Shown: positions 17,533 through 26,284, counted from the first letter of the stretch. The stretch: DNA of 64,000 bases from Promicromonospora panici (GCF_900608595.1 NZ_UWYY01000024.1:1-64000), one strand, 5' to 3'. The notes: generated by a model from the sequence alone, not told the origin. Made by a program: numbers and translations.

Positions 17533-18714
17533 ATGGTGGAAGTGGCAAGGGAACTGGTACAGCAGGCGCCGAAGGTCTCTGGAGCGGGGGACATGTTCCA
17601 GCTCTTGCGCGACGGGCGGCCCCGGACCCGTGCCGACCTGGCGGCCGTCACGGGGCAGGCGCGGTCGACGGTCGCGGCGCGCATCGACCTGCTCATGGCA
17701 GCGGGGCTCATCGCCCCGGCGGGCGAGGCGACGTCGACCGGCGGGCGTCCGCCTGCGACCTTCGCGTTCGCGCCGTCCGCGCGGGTGGTGCTGGGCGTGG
17801 ACCTCGGCGCGACGCACGCGAGGTTCGCCCTGACCGACCTCGCCTCCACCGTGCTGGCGCAGCGCGAGCTGCCACTGCTGATCACCGACGGGCCGGACTC
17901 GGTGCTCGACCGCGTCGCCGAGACGGGCGCCGAACTGCTGCGCGAGGCCGGCCGGTCCTCCGGCGAGCTCGCGGGGGTCGGCGTCGGCCTGCCCGGGCCC
18001 GTGGAGCACGCCACCGGCAAGCCGAACAACCCGCCGATCATGCCCGGCTGGGACAACGCCGACGTGCCGGCCATCCTCGGCGCGCGGTTCGACGCGCCGG
18101 TGCTCGTGGACAACGACGTCAACATCATGGCGCTCGGTGAGCACCGCGCCGCCTGGCCCGAGATCGCGGACCTGCTGTTCGTCAAGGTCGCCACCGGTAT
18201 CGGCGCGGGCATCATCGCCGACGGCGCACTCCGGCGCGGCGCCCAGGGCTCGGCGGGCGACATCGGGCACGTCGCGGTGCCCGGTGTCACCGACGTCGTG
18301 TGCCGCTGCGGCAACATCGGCTGCCTGGAGGCCATAGCGAGCGGCCTGGCGGTCGCCAACAAGCTGGAGGGCGCCACGACGCCTGCCGACGTCGTGGCCA
18401 TGGTGCGGTCCGGCGACATCGCCGCGAGCCAGGCGGTACGCCAGGCGGGCCGGGAGATCGGCGCCGTGCTCGCGACGAGCGTCAGCCTGCTCAACCCGTC
18501 GATGATCGTGATCGGCGGCATCCTGGCCGACGCCGGGGAGCACATCGTGGCCGGCATCCGCGAGGTGGTCTACCAGCGCTCCCTGCCGCTGGCGACGCAG
18601 CACCTGCGCATCGTCACTGCCCGGACGGGCGCGCAGGCCGGCGTGCTGGGCGCGAGCGCCATGGCGGTGGACCAGGCCCTCTCCTCGGAAGCGGTAGACC
18701 GCCTGGTCGGCTAA
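17533..18714 (+). CDS. ROK-family transcriptional regulator
   Basis: The 393-residue protein has an N-terminal winged helix-turn-helix (about 15-75; 'GRPRTRADLAAVTGQARSTV') and a C-terminal ROK sugar-kinase-like domain (about 80-385). The sugar-binding region includes 'VDNDVNIMALGEH' and 'GSAGDIGHV', and the zinc motif 'CRCGNIGCLEAIASG' is intact. It also keeps 'LGVDLGATHARFALTD', the first phosphate loop. It most likely represses the divergent importer operon and the DUF1080 gene, and is released by a sugar. ATG 17533 is preferred; an in-frame TTG at 17521 would add four residues. There is no Shine-Dalgarno sequence at either. It ends before a 77-base hairpin made of two repeat units. Confidence 0.9.
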   Translation: MVEVARELVQQAPKVSGAGDMFQLLRDGRPRTRADLAAVTGQARSTVAARIDLLMAAGLIAPAGEATSTGGRPPATFAFAPSARVVLGVDLGATHARFALTDLASTVLAQRELPLLITDGPDSVLDRVAETGAELLREAGRSSGELAGVGVGLPGPVEHATGKPNNPPIMPGWDNADVPAILGARFDAPVLVDNDVNIMALGEHRAAWPEIADLLFVKVATGIGAGIIADGALRRGAQGSAGDIGHVAVPGVTDVVCRCGNIGCLEAIASGLAVANKLEGATTPADVVAMVRSGDIAASQAVRQAGREIGAVLATSVSLLNPSMIVIGGILADAGEHIVAGIREVVYQRSLPLATQHLRIVTARTGAQAGVLGASAMAVDQALSSEAVDRLVG

Positions 18715-18729
18715 CCTCCGATGCTCCCT

Positions 18730-18806
18730 CCGCCGAGGTAGAACCCTGGCGAGGTAGAACCCCAGCAATGCTGCGGTTCTACCTCGCCAGGGTTCTACTT
18801 CGGCGG
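18730..18806. terminator. Two-unit repeat hairpin (16-base unit family, locus A)
   Basis: The left arm (18730-18761) and right arm (18775-18806) pair over 32 bases with a single G-U-type position. Each arm is two tandem copies of the unit CGAGGTAGAACCCTGG. The 13-base loop contains CAGCA/TGCTG. It lies between the convergent ROK gene and the DUF1080-protein gene and would act as a bidirectional terminator. Related hairpins occur at 26187, 37165, 54316 and 57766. Confidence 0.85.
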
Positions 18807-18811
18807 GTCGG

Positions 18812-21800
18812 TCAGCCCAGGTTCTTGACCCGGACGTCGCGGTAGTAGATGGTCTCGCCTCCCCCGTGGTTCTGGAGGCCCACGTACCCCTGAGCGAGGT
18901 CACGCGCGGGATCGGTGCTGACGAAGTCGTTCACCAGGACCCCGTTGAGCAGCACCTTGATGGTCTGCCCCACCACGCGGATCTCGTAGGAGTTCCACGA
19001 GCCCACCGGGTTGAGCGCCTGCTCCACGGCCTCCGGGTCAGCGCCCTGGAAGGTGTAGATCGAACCCGTGGTGCGGTCCGGCTCGTCGCTGCCGTCGACC
19101 TGGATCTCGTAGCCCTGGTTGACGGCGACCCACGGGTCGTTGCCCGGGTCCGGGAAGCCGACGAAGATGCCGCCGTTGTCGTCCTTCACGAGCTTCCAGT
19201 CCAGCTTGAGGCTGTACTCGCCCAGCTCCTGACCGGTGTACCAGAGCAGGCCCATTCCGCCGGTGCTGCGGATCGAGCAGTCGGCCTGCCGGCCGAACGA
19301 TCCGGCGCCCGCCAGGCGCCACTCGTCGAGGGACGCCAGGGTGCCGTCGAACAGGGCCTGGTAGCCGCGCTCGTACCGCTGGGGCGTGCAGAGGTCCGGG
19401 CTCCCCGTGCCGACCTTGAGGACGTCGAGGTTGACGTTCCCGTCGTCCTCCTCGTCGTAGCGCAGCGTGATCGTGTTGGTGCCCTTGCGCAGCGGCAGGT
19501 CCCGCGTCGCGGTCGCCCAGGTCTTCCAGTCACCGGTGGACTCCAGCGCCCACGGCTCGACCTCCTGGCCGTTGACGAGCACCGACACCGTCTTGGTGCC
19601 CTCATGAGGGTTGGGCCCGTTCGAGTAGCGCAGGCTCACCGGCTGGGTGCCCCCGCGGCGGACGGTGGCGGTGAACGTCGCGGAGGCGCCCACCTCGGTG
19701 AACCCGGCGGTGAACCCTGCGCCGGAGTACCCGCTGTGCTCGGTGGCGACGTTCGCGGAACCGCGCAGCGTGGCCTCCTCCGCCTCGAGGTACCCGCGCT
19801 CGGCCGGAGCCGGGTAGTCGGGGATCGCGTTGAGCGTGTACCAGGCCTCGGTGTTCCACAGCTCCCGGCCCTCGACGTCCGCGAACGGGCGCGGGCTGCG
19901 CAGGTGCACCACGCGTCCCGGCTCGAACCCGTCCACCATGAGGGTCACCTTCGTGCGGTCCCGGGACACCTTCGCGCCCGCGACGAACAGCGGCCGCTCG
20001 TCGACCTTCGGCCCGCCGTAGGTACGCGTGGGCACGTAGCGCCAGTGGTCCATCCGGAACGCGGCGTTCGGGTCCTCGGCGATCTTCGCCACCGTCTCCT
20101 CCGACAGCGGCTGCGTGTACTCGACCTCGAAGCCCTTGCTGGTGACCCGCATCTCGGTCATGTCGAAGGCGTCGTCACCGTTCGGCGCGAGCTTCTGCAG
20201 GCCGTAACGCAGCTTGCCCGGCTCGCTCCAGTTGCCGCCCTCGCCGATGCCGCCGACGTACAGGGCGCCGTCGGGCCCGACGACCGTGCGGTTGACGCCG
20301 GCCTCCAGGCCGGCCGAGTGCCGGAACACCGCGCCCTGGTACTCGCCGTCGACCTTCTCGAGGAAGCCGCGCTGCAGGCCGCCGTAGGTGACGTCGCCGA
20401 ACACCAGCTGGCCCGCGTACGGGCCCTCCTCCAGCTGCACCGGGGCGCTCGGCGAGTTGCCGATCTCGTTCTGCGGCACCCAGAGGGCCGGGGCGGAGAC
20501 GGGCTGGTCGTCGTACGGCCCGGCCGGGTTGGTGAAGTGGTTGAAGAACTTGCCCTCCTCGACGTGCACCAGCTTGGAGCTGGGCAGCCAGGCGCCCTGG
20601 TTGTCCATCACGAACAGCTCGCCGTCGGGGCCCTCGACCATGCCGTTCGGGGTGCGCAGGCCGCCGGCCACGTACTCGACCGCACCGGTCTCGCGGTCGA
20701 CCCGGATGGATGTGCCGCGGTTCTCGGCCGGCTGCGGGTCGGTGGTGGCGCCGCCGTTGTTGATGGCGACCGACAGGTTGACGTAGAAGTAGTCCTCGTC
20801 GTGCAGCAGGCCGAACGCGAACTCGTGGAAGTTGCCGCCGAAGGGCCACTCGGCCACCGTGCGGTGGTCGTCGTAGAAGCCGTCGCCGTCGGGGTCGGTG
20901 AGCTCGGTGAGCTTGTCGCGCTCGGACACGTAGATCGAGTCCTCGATCACCGCGATGCCCAGCGGGTTGAACAGGTCGGTGGCGACCTTCTCGACCGTCA
21001 CCTGGTCCTTCGAGGTCTCACCGGTCACGTTGTCCAGCAGGAAGACCTCGCCGGGCTCCGGGTCCTCGACCCAGCCGCCGGGGCTCACCGAGCCGGACGT
21101 AAGCACCGCGAGGCGGTCGTCCTCGGTCCAGTCGAGGCCGGCGACCATGGGCTCGAAGCCCTCGGGGCGCAGGTCGGTGAGCGTGTAGCCCGGATACACG
21201 GAGTCGAGGCGCATGCCGTCGCCCGCGGATTCGTCCTGGCCCTCGCAGTACTTGGTGCCCGGGGCCGTCACGCGCACGACGCCGGCCTCGGTGCTCAGGA
21301 CGCTCTCGGGGACGACGACGAAGTCGGCGGCGCCCGGCGGACGCCACTCGAGCCGCAGCACGTTGTCGCCCCCGTTCTCGAAGTACTCGACGCGCAGGTC
21401 GTGGACGCCGGTCGTGAGGGCTACCGTGCCCTCCTTGGGCTCGGCCCCGTGTAGCCCGTCGTGGTCGATGACGATGCTGTCGTCGATCACCAGGCGCGAG
21501 CCGTCGTCGCTGGTGAGCCGGAACTCGTAGTTGCCGTCAGCCGGAACGGTCAGGTTGGCCAGGGCGTGGGCGATGAAGCGCTCGCTCATCCCGAAGTCCG
21601 CGTCCGTCGAGTAGTCGATGGTCGGAGCGAGCCGGTCGACGTTGGGCGTCTGGCCCGAGCGGAGCGTGCAGAGCTCGCTCAGGTCGCGCGCCAGGTCGTA
21701 GGTCCTCAGGGTGACGCCCGGTTCCTGTGGCGGCAGATCGTCTGCCGCCGCCACGGCGGGGACCGTCCCTGCCAGCATCACCGCTGTCAGTGCTACCGCA

Positions 21801-21853
21801 GTCGCGCCCGCGACTGCCTGTCTCGTGCGGGTCTTGGTTCCACGTTGACGCAT
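18812..21853 (-). CDS. Secreted PA14 - GSDH-like propeller - CBM - DUF1080 (3-keto-disaccharide hydrolase) protein
   Basis: This encodes 1013 residues with a Sec signal peptide (about 1-36). A PA14 carbohydrate-binding domain follows (about 45-180; 'TSDDGSRLVIDDSIVIDHDG'), then a glucose/sorbosone-dehydrogenase-like propeller (about 195-580; 'GLRTPNGMVEGPDGELFVMD'), a linker, a CBM35/CBM6-like sandwich (about 686-817) and a C-terminal DUF1080 domain (about 826-1013; 'YQALFDGTLASLDEWR', 'DDNGGIFVGFPDP', 'GYEIQVDGSDEPDRTTGSIY'). DUF1080 is the 3-keto-disaccharide hydrolase family, so one exported chain may bind a glycan, oxidise it and cleave the keto-glycoside. GAGGAGGG lies before ATG 21853. 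It has its own promoter, closely matching that of the importer operon. The propeller lacks the CCH motif seen in the other two GSDH proteins. Confidence 0.88.
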   Translation of the reverse strand: MRQRGTKTRTRQAVAGATAVALTAVMLAGTVPAVAAADDLPPQEPGVTLRTYDLARDLSELCTLRSGQTPNVDRLAPTIDYSTDADFGMSERFIAHALANLTVPADGNYEFRLTSDDGSRLVIDDSIVIDHDGLHGAEPKEGTVALTTGVHDLRVEYFENGGDNVLRLEWRPPGAADFVVVPESVLSTEAGVVRVTAPGTKYCEGQDESAGDGMRLDSVYPGYTLTDLRPEGFEPMVAGLDWTEDDRLAVLTSGSVSPGGWVEDPEPGEVFLLDNVTGETSKDQVTVEKVATDLFNPLGIAVIEDSIYVSERDKLTELTDPDGDGFYDDHRTVAEWPFGGNFHEFAFGLLHDEDYFYVNLSVAINNGGATTDPQPAENRGTSIRVDRETGAVEYVAGGLRTPNGMVEGPDGELFVMDNQGAWLPSSKLVHVEEGKFFNHFTNPAGPYDDQPVSAPALWVPQNEIGNSPSAPVQLEEGPYAGQLVFGDVTYGGLQRGFLEKVDGEYQGAVFRHSAGLEAGVNRTVVGPDGALYVGGIGEGGNWSEPGKLRYGLQKLAPNGDDAFDMTEMRVTSKGFEVEYTQPLSEETVAKIAEDPNAAFRMDHWRYVPTRTYGGPKVDERPLFVAGAKVSRDRTKVTLMVDGFEPGRVVHLRSPRPFADVEGRELWNTEAWYTLNAIPDYPAPAERGYLEAEEATLRGSANVATEHSGYSGAGFTAGFTEVGASATFTATVRRGGTQPVSLRYSNGPNPHEGTKTVSVLVNGQEVEPWALESTGDWKTWATATRDLPLRKGTNTITLRYDEEDDGNVNLDVLKVGTGSPDLCTPQRYERGYQALFDGTLASLDEWRLAGAGSFGRQADCSIRSTGGMGLLWYTGQELGEYSLKLDWKLVKDDNGGIFVGFPDPGNDPWVAVNQGYEIQVDGSDEPDRTTGSIYTFQGADPEAVEQALNPVGSWNSYEIRVVGQTIKVLLNGVLVNDFVSTDPARDLAQGYVGLQNHGGGETIYYRDVRVKNLG

Positions 21854-21888
21854 GAGCCCTCCTCGGTCGGCGTTGACCTTGCGGCTAG

Positions 21889-21925
21889 AACCTACGAGGA
21901 CTTCTGTCGGCCGTCAACCAAAAGT
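21889..21925 (-). promoter_or_regulatory. Promoter of the PA14-GSDH-DUF1080 gene with shared upstream element
   Basis: On the minus strand -35 TTGACG (21912-21917), a 17-base spacer and -10 TAGGTT (21889-21894) form a standard promoter about 28 bases upstream of the start codon. The spacer shares CAGAAGTCC with the importer promoter. Directly upstream is ACTTTTGGTTGAC (21913-21925), 12 of 13 bases identical to the importer element, and an imperfect dyad AGTT-GTA-AACT-like sequence. This points to control by the same ROK protein. Confidence 0.75.
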
Positions 21926-22080
21926 TGTAAACTAATCACCGTTATGCGCGAACGGTGTTGTCGCCGGGCGGTCGAAGCGGCTCGCCGTTCGTACCGGACG
22001 ACGATGGGCGCGAGAACGGGGTTGCGTTCCGGAGGGAGCGGCTCCGGAGCACAACCCCGTTCTCGACCAGGCGGAGGGCG

Positions 22081-24492
22081 TCACAGCGCCTCCGGGCCGC
22101 CCTCCAGGAGCGCCTTGAACCCGTCCTCGTCGAGGGTGGGGATCTCGAGCGCCTCGGCCTTGGCCGCCTTGGTCCCGGCGTTCTCCCCCAGCACCACGTA
22201 GTCGGTCTTCTTCGAGACCGACCCGGCGGCCTTGCCGCCCGCGGCGATGATGGCCTCCTTGGCGCCGTCGCGCGTGAAGTCCTCCAGCGAGCCCGTCACC
22301 ACGACCGTCAGGCCCGCGAGCGGGCCGGTGGGCTCCGTATCGGCCTCGGCCATCGCCGCCGGGCCGGGATGCCCCGGGGTGGCGAGCTGCACCCCCGCCG
22401 CGCGCCACGCCGCGAGGATCTCCTGGTGCCAGTCCACCTCGAGCCAGGCCTTGATCTCCGCGGCGATGACCGGCCCGACGCCCTCGACGGCCGCCAGCTC
22501 CTCCTGGGACGCCGCCTCGATGGCGTCCACGGAGCCGAACCAGCCCGCGAGCGCCCGCGCCGCCACGGGCCCGACGTGCCGGATGTTCAGCGAGACGAGC
22601 ATGCGCCACAGGTCCTTCGTCTTGGCGCGCTCCAGCTCGTCGAGCAGCTTGGTCGCGTTGGCCGACGGCGCCCACTCCGGCAGGGTCTCGCCGGCCTCCT
22701 CGGCGGCGATGCGCTGCGCCTTGCCGTAGGTGAGCTTGCGCCGGAACGGGGTTCGCGTGCGCACCACCCCGTCGTCGTCCATCTTGGGGAGGCCGGTCTC
22801 CGCGTCGCGGACCACCGCCTCGATGGGGAGCAGCTCGTCGAGCGTCAGCGAGAACAGCTGGGCCTCGGTGACCAGGGGCGGGGTCTCCGGCACGTCGGGC
22901 TGGGTGAGTGCCGCGGCGGTCACCTCGCCGAGGGCCTCGATGTCGAGGCCGCCGCGCGAGCCGATGTGTTCGACCCGCCCGCGCACCTGCGCCGGGCAGG
23001 ACTTCGCGTTGGGGCAGCGGAGGTCGACGTCGGCCTCCTTCATCGCACGCAGGGGCGTGCCGCACTCCGGGCAGTTCGCGGGCATGACGAAGTCCTCGCG
23101 TGGGTACCCGTCGTCGGCGAGGGCGGCCACGGGCCCGAGGATCTCGGGGATGACGTCGCCGGCCTTGCGCAGCACCACGACGTCGCCGATGCGTACGCCC
23201 TTGGCCCGCACCACGTCCTGGTTGTGCAGCGTGGCCTGGCGCACCGTGGAACCCGCGACCTTCACCGGCTCCATCACGGCGTACGGGGTGGCCCGGCCGG
23301 TGCGGCCCACGCCGATCTGGATGGCCAGCAGCCGGGTGTTGACCTCCTCCGGCGGGTACTTGAACGCGATGGCCCAGCGCGGTGCGCGGCTGGTCGAACC
23401 GAGCCGGCGCTGCCTCGCCAGGGCATCGACCTTGAGGACTATCCCGTCGAGCTCGTGCTCGATGTCGTGCCGGTGCTCGCGGAAGTACTCGATCATCTCC
23501 AGCGCACCGTCCAGGCCGTCGACGACCCGGTTGTGCGGGGAGACGGGGATGCCCCACTGCTCGAACAGGGCATACGCGTCGGACTGCCGCTCCAGCTCCG
23601 CGTGCGTGCCCGCCTCCCACTGCAGGGCGCCCACGCCGTGCGCGTACATGCGCAGGCCCTCCACGCGGGCGAGACCCGCCTCCAGCTCGAGCCCGTCCTT
23701 GTTCTCCAGCAGCTGCCGCAGGCCACCCGCCGCGGCGTTACGCGGGTTGGCGAACTGCGGGAACCGGCGCAGCGCGGCGACCCGCGCCCGTTCCACGTCG
23801 AACTCCTTGCTGCCGGCATGCCGTCCGGAACGTTCCCTCGCCTCCTCGACGACCCGCTCGCGCAGCTCGGCCTGGAGCTCGTTGAGCCGCTCGAAGGTGG
23901 CGACCGGGATGAACACCTCGCCGCGCACCTCGACCACGTCAGGGTGGCCGTCGGCGGCCAGCTCCTGGGGGATCCCGGCGATGCGAAGCACGTTCCGCGT
24001 CACGTCCTCGCCCACACGCCCGTCGCCACGGGTCACCCCGCGTACCAGCTTGCCCTTCTCGTACACCAGGGAGATGGCCAGGCCGTCGATCTTGACCTCG
24101 CACAGGAAACCCGGCTTGTCGGTGCCGAGGTCGCGGTTCACCTTGTCCGCCCACACCGCGAGCTCCTCGGTGCTGAAGGCGTTGTCGAGCGACAGCATGC
24201 GCTCGATGTGCTCCACGGTCGCGAAACCGGCGGCCGCCGCGCCACCGACGCTCTGCGTGGGCGACTCCGGTGTCACCAGTGCGGGATGCGCGGCCTCAAG
24301 CGCCTGCAGCTCGCGCATCCGCGCGTCGTACTCGGCGTCCGAGGACACGGGCGCGTCAGCCTCGAAATAGGCCCGGCGATCCTCCTCGATCTGGGCCACC
24401 AGCTCGGCCCACCGGCGCTGCGCGGCGGCGTCGTCGCTCGTGGTCTCGATGGGTCCCGGGATGCCTGTCGTCTCGCTCACAGACACAATCAT
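22081..24492 (-). CDS. ligA: NAD-dependent DNA ligase LigA
   Basis: It seals nicks in duplex DNA during replication and repair, using NAD+. The 803-residue protein has the Ia domain, the adenylation domain with nucleophile motif 'CEVKIDGLAISLVY', the OB fold, a four-cysteine zinc site ('CPECGTPL' and 'RCPNAKSCPAQ'), helix-hairpin-helix repeats ('SLNIRHVGPVAARALAGWF', 'EGVGPVIAAEI') and a C-terminal BRCT domain ('LAGLTVVVTGSLEDFTRDGA'). It is about 100 residues longer than typical. Part of the excess is an insertion between the zinc site and the HhH repeats ('AVVRDAETGLPKMDDDG' and following). The start is uncertain: ATG 24492 is given, while ATG 24510 and GTG 24486 are alternatives, none with a Shine-Dalgarno sequence. 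In mycobacteria ligA lies close to the mnmA/methionine-synthase-like genes; here they are 9 kb apart. Confidence 0.95.
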   Translation of the reverse strand: MIVSVSETTGIPGPIETTSDDAAAQRRWAELVAQIEEDRRAYFEADAPVSSDAEYDARMRELQALEAAHPALVTPESPTQSVGGAAAAGFATVEHIERMLSLDNAFSTEELAVWADKVNRDLGTDKPGFLCEVKIDGLAISLVYEKGKLVRGVTRGDGRVGEDVTRNVLRIAGIPQELAADGHPDVVEVRGEVFIPVATFERLNELQAELRERVVEEARERSGRHAGSKEFDVERARVAALRRFPQFANPRNAAAGGLRQLLENKDGLELEAGLARVEGLRMYAHGVGALQWEAGTHAELERQSDAYALFEQWGIPVSPHNRVVDGLDGALEMIEYFREHRHDIEHELDGIVLKVDALARQRRLGSTSRAPRWAIAFKYPPEEVNTRLLAIQIGVGRTGRATPYAVMEPVKVAGSTVRQATLHNQDVVRAKGVRIGDVVVLRKAGDVIPEILGPVAALADDGYPREDFVMPANCPECGTPLRAMKEADVDLRCPNAKSCPAQVRGRVEHIGSRGGLDIEALGEVTAAALTQPDVPETPPLVTEAQLFSLTLDELLPIEAVVRDAETGLPKMDDDGVVRTRTPFRRKLTYGKAQRIAAEEAGETLPEWAPSANATKLLDELERAKTKDLWRMLVSLNIRHVGPVAARALAGWFGSVDAIEAASQEELAAVEGVGPVIAAEIKAWLEVDWHQEILAAWRAAGVQLATPGHPGPAAMAEADTEPTGPLAGLTVVVTGSLEDFTRDGAKEAIIAAGGKAAGSVSKKTDYVVLGENAGTKAAKAEALEIPTLDEDGFKALLEGGPEAL

Positions 24493-24650
24493 GGACTGAA
24501 CCACTGACATCCGAGCGGCCAGCCGCCGGATCCTGCACCGAAAGGTCTGCCGACCTGGGCATTCGCCTCGATCCACCCCTATCGCGCACGGTCCGGTCCC
24601 GCTACCATTCGTGAAAAATGCCGGAAATCTACTGAGAGCAGGGGCTCCCC

Positions 24651-26171
24651 TTGAAGATCGCCGTCGTCGGTGCCGGTTTCGCAGGACTGGCCACCGCGAA
24701 GATCCTCCGCGAGTTCGAGCACGACGTCACCGTCTTCGAGAAGGCGCCCGACGTCGGAGGTGTCTGGAGCGCGACTCGCCGGTACACCGGTCTCCGGACG
24801 CAGAACAACAAGGACTCGTATGCCTTCTCGGACCTGCCGATGCCGCGGGACTACCCCGAGTGGCCGACCGGCGAGCAGGTCCAGGCCTACCTCGAGCGCT
24901 ACGTCGCGAAGTTCGAGCTCCGCCCGCACCTGCGGCTCGCCACCGAGGTGGTGCGTGCCGAGCTGACCGACGCCGAGGACGGCTGGATGGTCACGGCTCG
25001 CCGCATCGGGGCGCCGGTCTCCGCGCCCGAGCGGTTCGACCACCTCGTCGTCGCCAACGGGATCTTCTCCGACCCGGTCTTCCCGCAGTACCCGGGGTAC
25101 GCCGACCTCGTCCGGGCCGGCGGCAAGCTCGTCGCCTCCAGCCAGCTCAACACGCTCGACGACGCCCGCGACAAGGACGTCGTGGTGGTCGGGTACGGCA
25201 AGTCGGCGTGCGATGTCGCCGCTGAGATCGGCCCGGTGGCCGGGTCCACCACCATCGTGGCGCGCCAGCTGCTCTGGAAGATGCCCAAGCGTGTGGCCAA
25301 CGTCCTCAACATGAAGTATCTGCTGCTGTCCCGGCTGGGTGAGGCCCTGTTCCGCTATCAGGAGCTGGGCGGCGGCATGGAGAGCTTCCTGCACGGCCCC
25401 GGCGACAAGGTGCGCACCTCGATGCTCGAGAGCATCGGCTCGGTCGCCACCTGGCAGCTCAAGCTCAAGAAGCTCGGGCTGGTCCCCAAGGGAGAGTTCG
25501 CCGACATCGCCAACAGTCAGGTGTCCCTGTCCACCGACGGGCTCTACGAGCAGATCGAGAACGGCACCATCAAGGTCCACCGGGACACCGAGATCGAGCG
25601 GTTCGAGGTCGATGGTGACCGGCCGATGGCGGTGCTGAGCGATGGTGCCCGGATCCCGGCCGACCTCGTCGTCTGCGGCACCGGCTTCCACCAGCGCGTC
25701 CCGTTCCTCGACGACTCCATCGCCGAGCGGCTGCTGGACGAGCAGGGCAACTACGAGCTCTACCGCCAGATCCTGCCGCACGACGTGCCGAACCTGACGT
25801 TCTCCGGCTACAACTCGTCGCTGTTCTCACCGCTGTCCGCCGAGGCGGGCGCCATCTGGATCGCCGCATACCTGGGCGGGGCGCTGGACCTGCCCCCCAT
25901 CGAGGAGCGTCGCAAGCACGTCGGCGAGCGTGTGGCGTGGATGGAGGAGCGCACACGCGGCAAGCACGCCCGTGGCACCAACGTCATCCCGTTCTCGATG
26001 CACCAGATCGACGAGACGCTCGACGAGGCCGGCGTGAACATCAGCTCGCGCGCCCGGACCATCCAGTGGCTCCTGCCGATCGAGCCGTCGGTCTACAAGA
26101 ACGTGGTGCCCCGCCTCAAGGAGCGGATCGCCGGGCTCGCACCCAAGGAGCGGGTCAGCACCGAGTCCTGA
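24651..26171 (+). CDS. Flavin-containing monooxygenase-like NAD(P)H oxidoreductase
   Basis: The 506-residue flavoprotein begins at TTG 24651. It has an N-terminal FAD-binding Rossmann motif 'VVGAGFAGLATAKIL', 'TQNNKDSYAFSDLPMP' as in class B monooxygenases, and a second NADPH-type Rossmann motif 'VVVVGYGKSACDVAAEI' (residues about 182-198). A late 'VVCGTGFHQRVPFLD' matches the ATG-containing motif of the family. The diagnostic FxGxxxHxxxY/W fingerprint between the two Rossmann folds is altered (the region reads 'LVASSQLNTLDDARDKD'), so it may not be a typical oxygenating FMO or Baeyer-Villiger enzyme. It is monocistronic and converges on the conservon across a 96-base palindrome. The substrate is unknown. 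Confidence 0.82.
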   Translation: MKIAVVGAGFAGLATAKILREFEHDVTVFEKAPDVGGVWSATRRYTGLRTQNNKDSYAFSDLPMPRDYPEWPTGEQVQAYLERYVAKFELRPHLRLATEVVRAELTDAEDGWMVTARRIGAPVSAPERFDHLVVANGIFSDPVFPQYPGYADLVRAGGKLVASSQLNTLDDARDKDVVVVGYGKSACDVAAEIGPVAGSTTIVARQLLWKMPKRVANVLNMKYLLLSRLGEALFRYQELGGGMESFLHGPGDKVRTSMLESIGSVATWQLKLKKLGLVPKGEFADIANSQVSLSTDGLYEQIENGTIKVHRDTEIERFEVDGDRPMAVLSDGARIPADLVVCGTGFHQRVPFLDDSIAERLLDEQGNYELYRQILPHDVPNLTFSGYNSSLFSPLSAEAGAIWIAAYLGGALDLPPIEERRKHVGERVAWMEERTRGKHARGTNVIPFSMHQIDETLDEAGVNISSRARTIQWLLPIEPSVYKNVVPRLKERIAGLAPKERVSTES

Positions 26172-26186
26172 CGCCGTTCGCTCGCT

Positions 26187-26282
26187 CTGCCGAGGTAGGA
26201 CTGTGGCGAGGTAGGACTGTGGCCGGAGCGCTGATCAGCGCTCCGGCCCCAGTCCTACCTCGCCACAGTCCTACCTCGGCAG
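26187..26282. terminator. 96-base near-perfect palindrome (16-base unit family, locus B)
   Basis: Two 48-base arms meet without a loop at 26234/26235 (centre CTGA/TCAG) and differ from perfect pairing at one position. Each arm has two copies of the unit CGAGGTAGGACTGTGG plus a central GCCGGAGCGCTGA segment. It separates the convergent monooxygenase gene (stop 26171) and P450 gene (stop 26285) and should form a very stable bidirectional terminator or cruciform. Confidence 0.9.
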
Positions 26283-26284
26283 GG

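Noticed and set aside
18730..18806. The tandem 16-base units considered as a CRISPR-like array
   Set aside because: The units are contiguous, without unique spacers, and are arranged as opposing arms of one hairpin. There are no cas genes.
17458..18903. N-terminal extension of the sugar ATPase gene through the ROK gene
   Set aside because: The extension is the reverse complement of a well-supported ROK regulator. A promoter with -35 and -10 boxes lies just before ATG 17457.
26187..26282. The palindrome considered as an insertion-sequence end or attachment site
   Set aside because: No transposase, recombinase or target duplication is present, and the same units recur only at gene ends.
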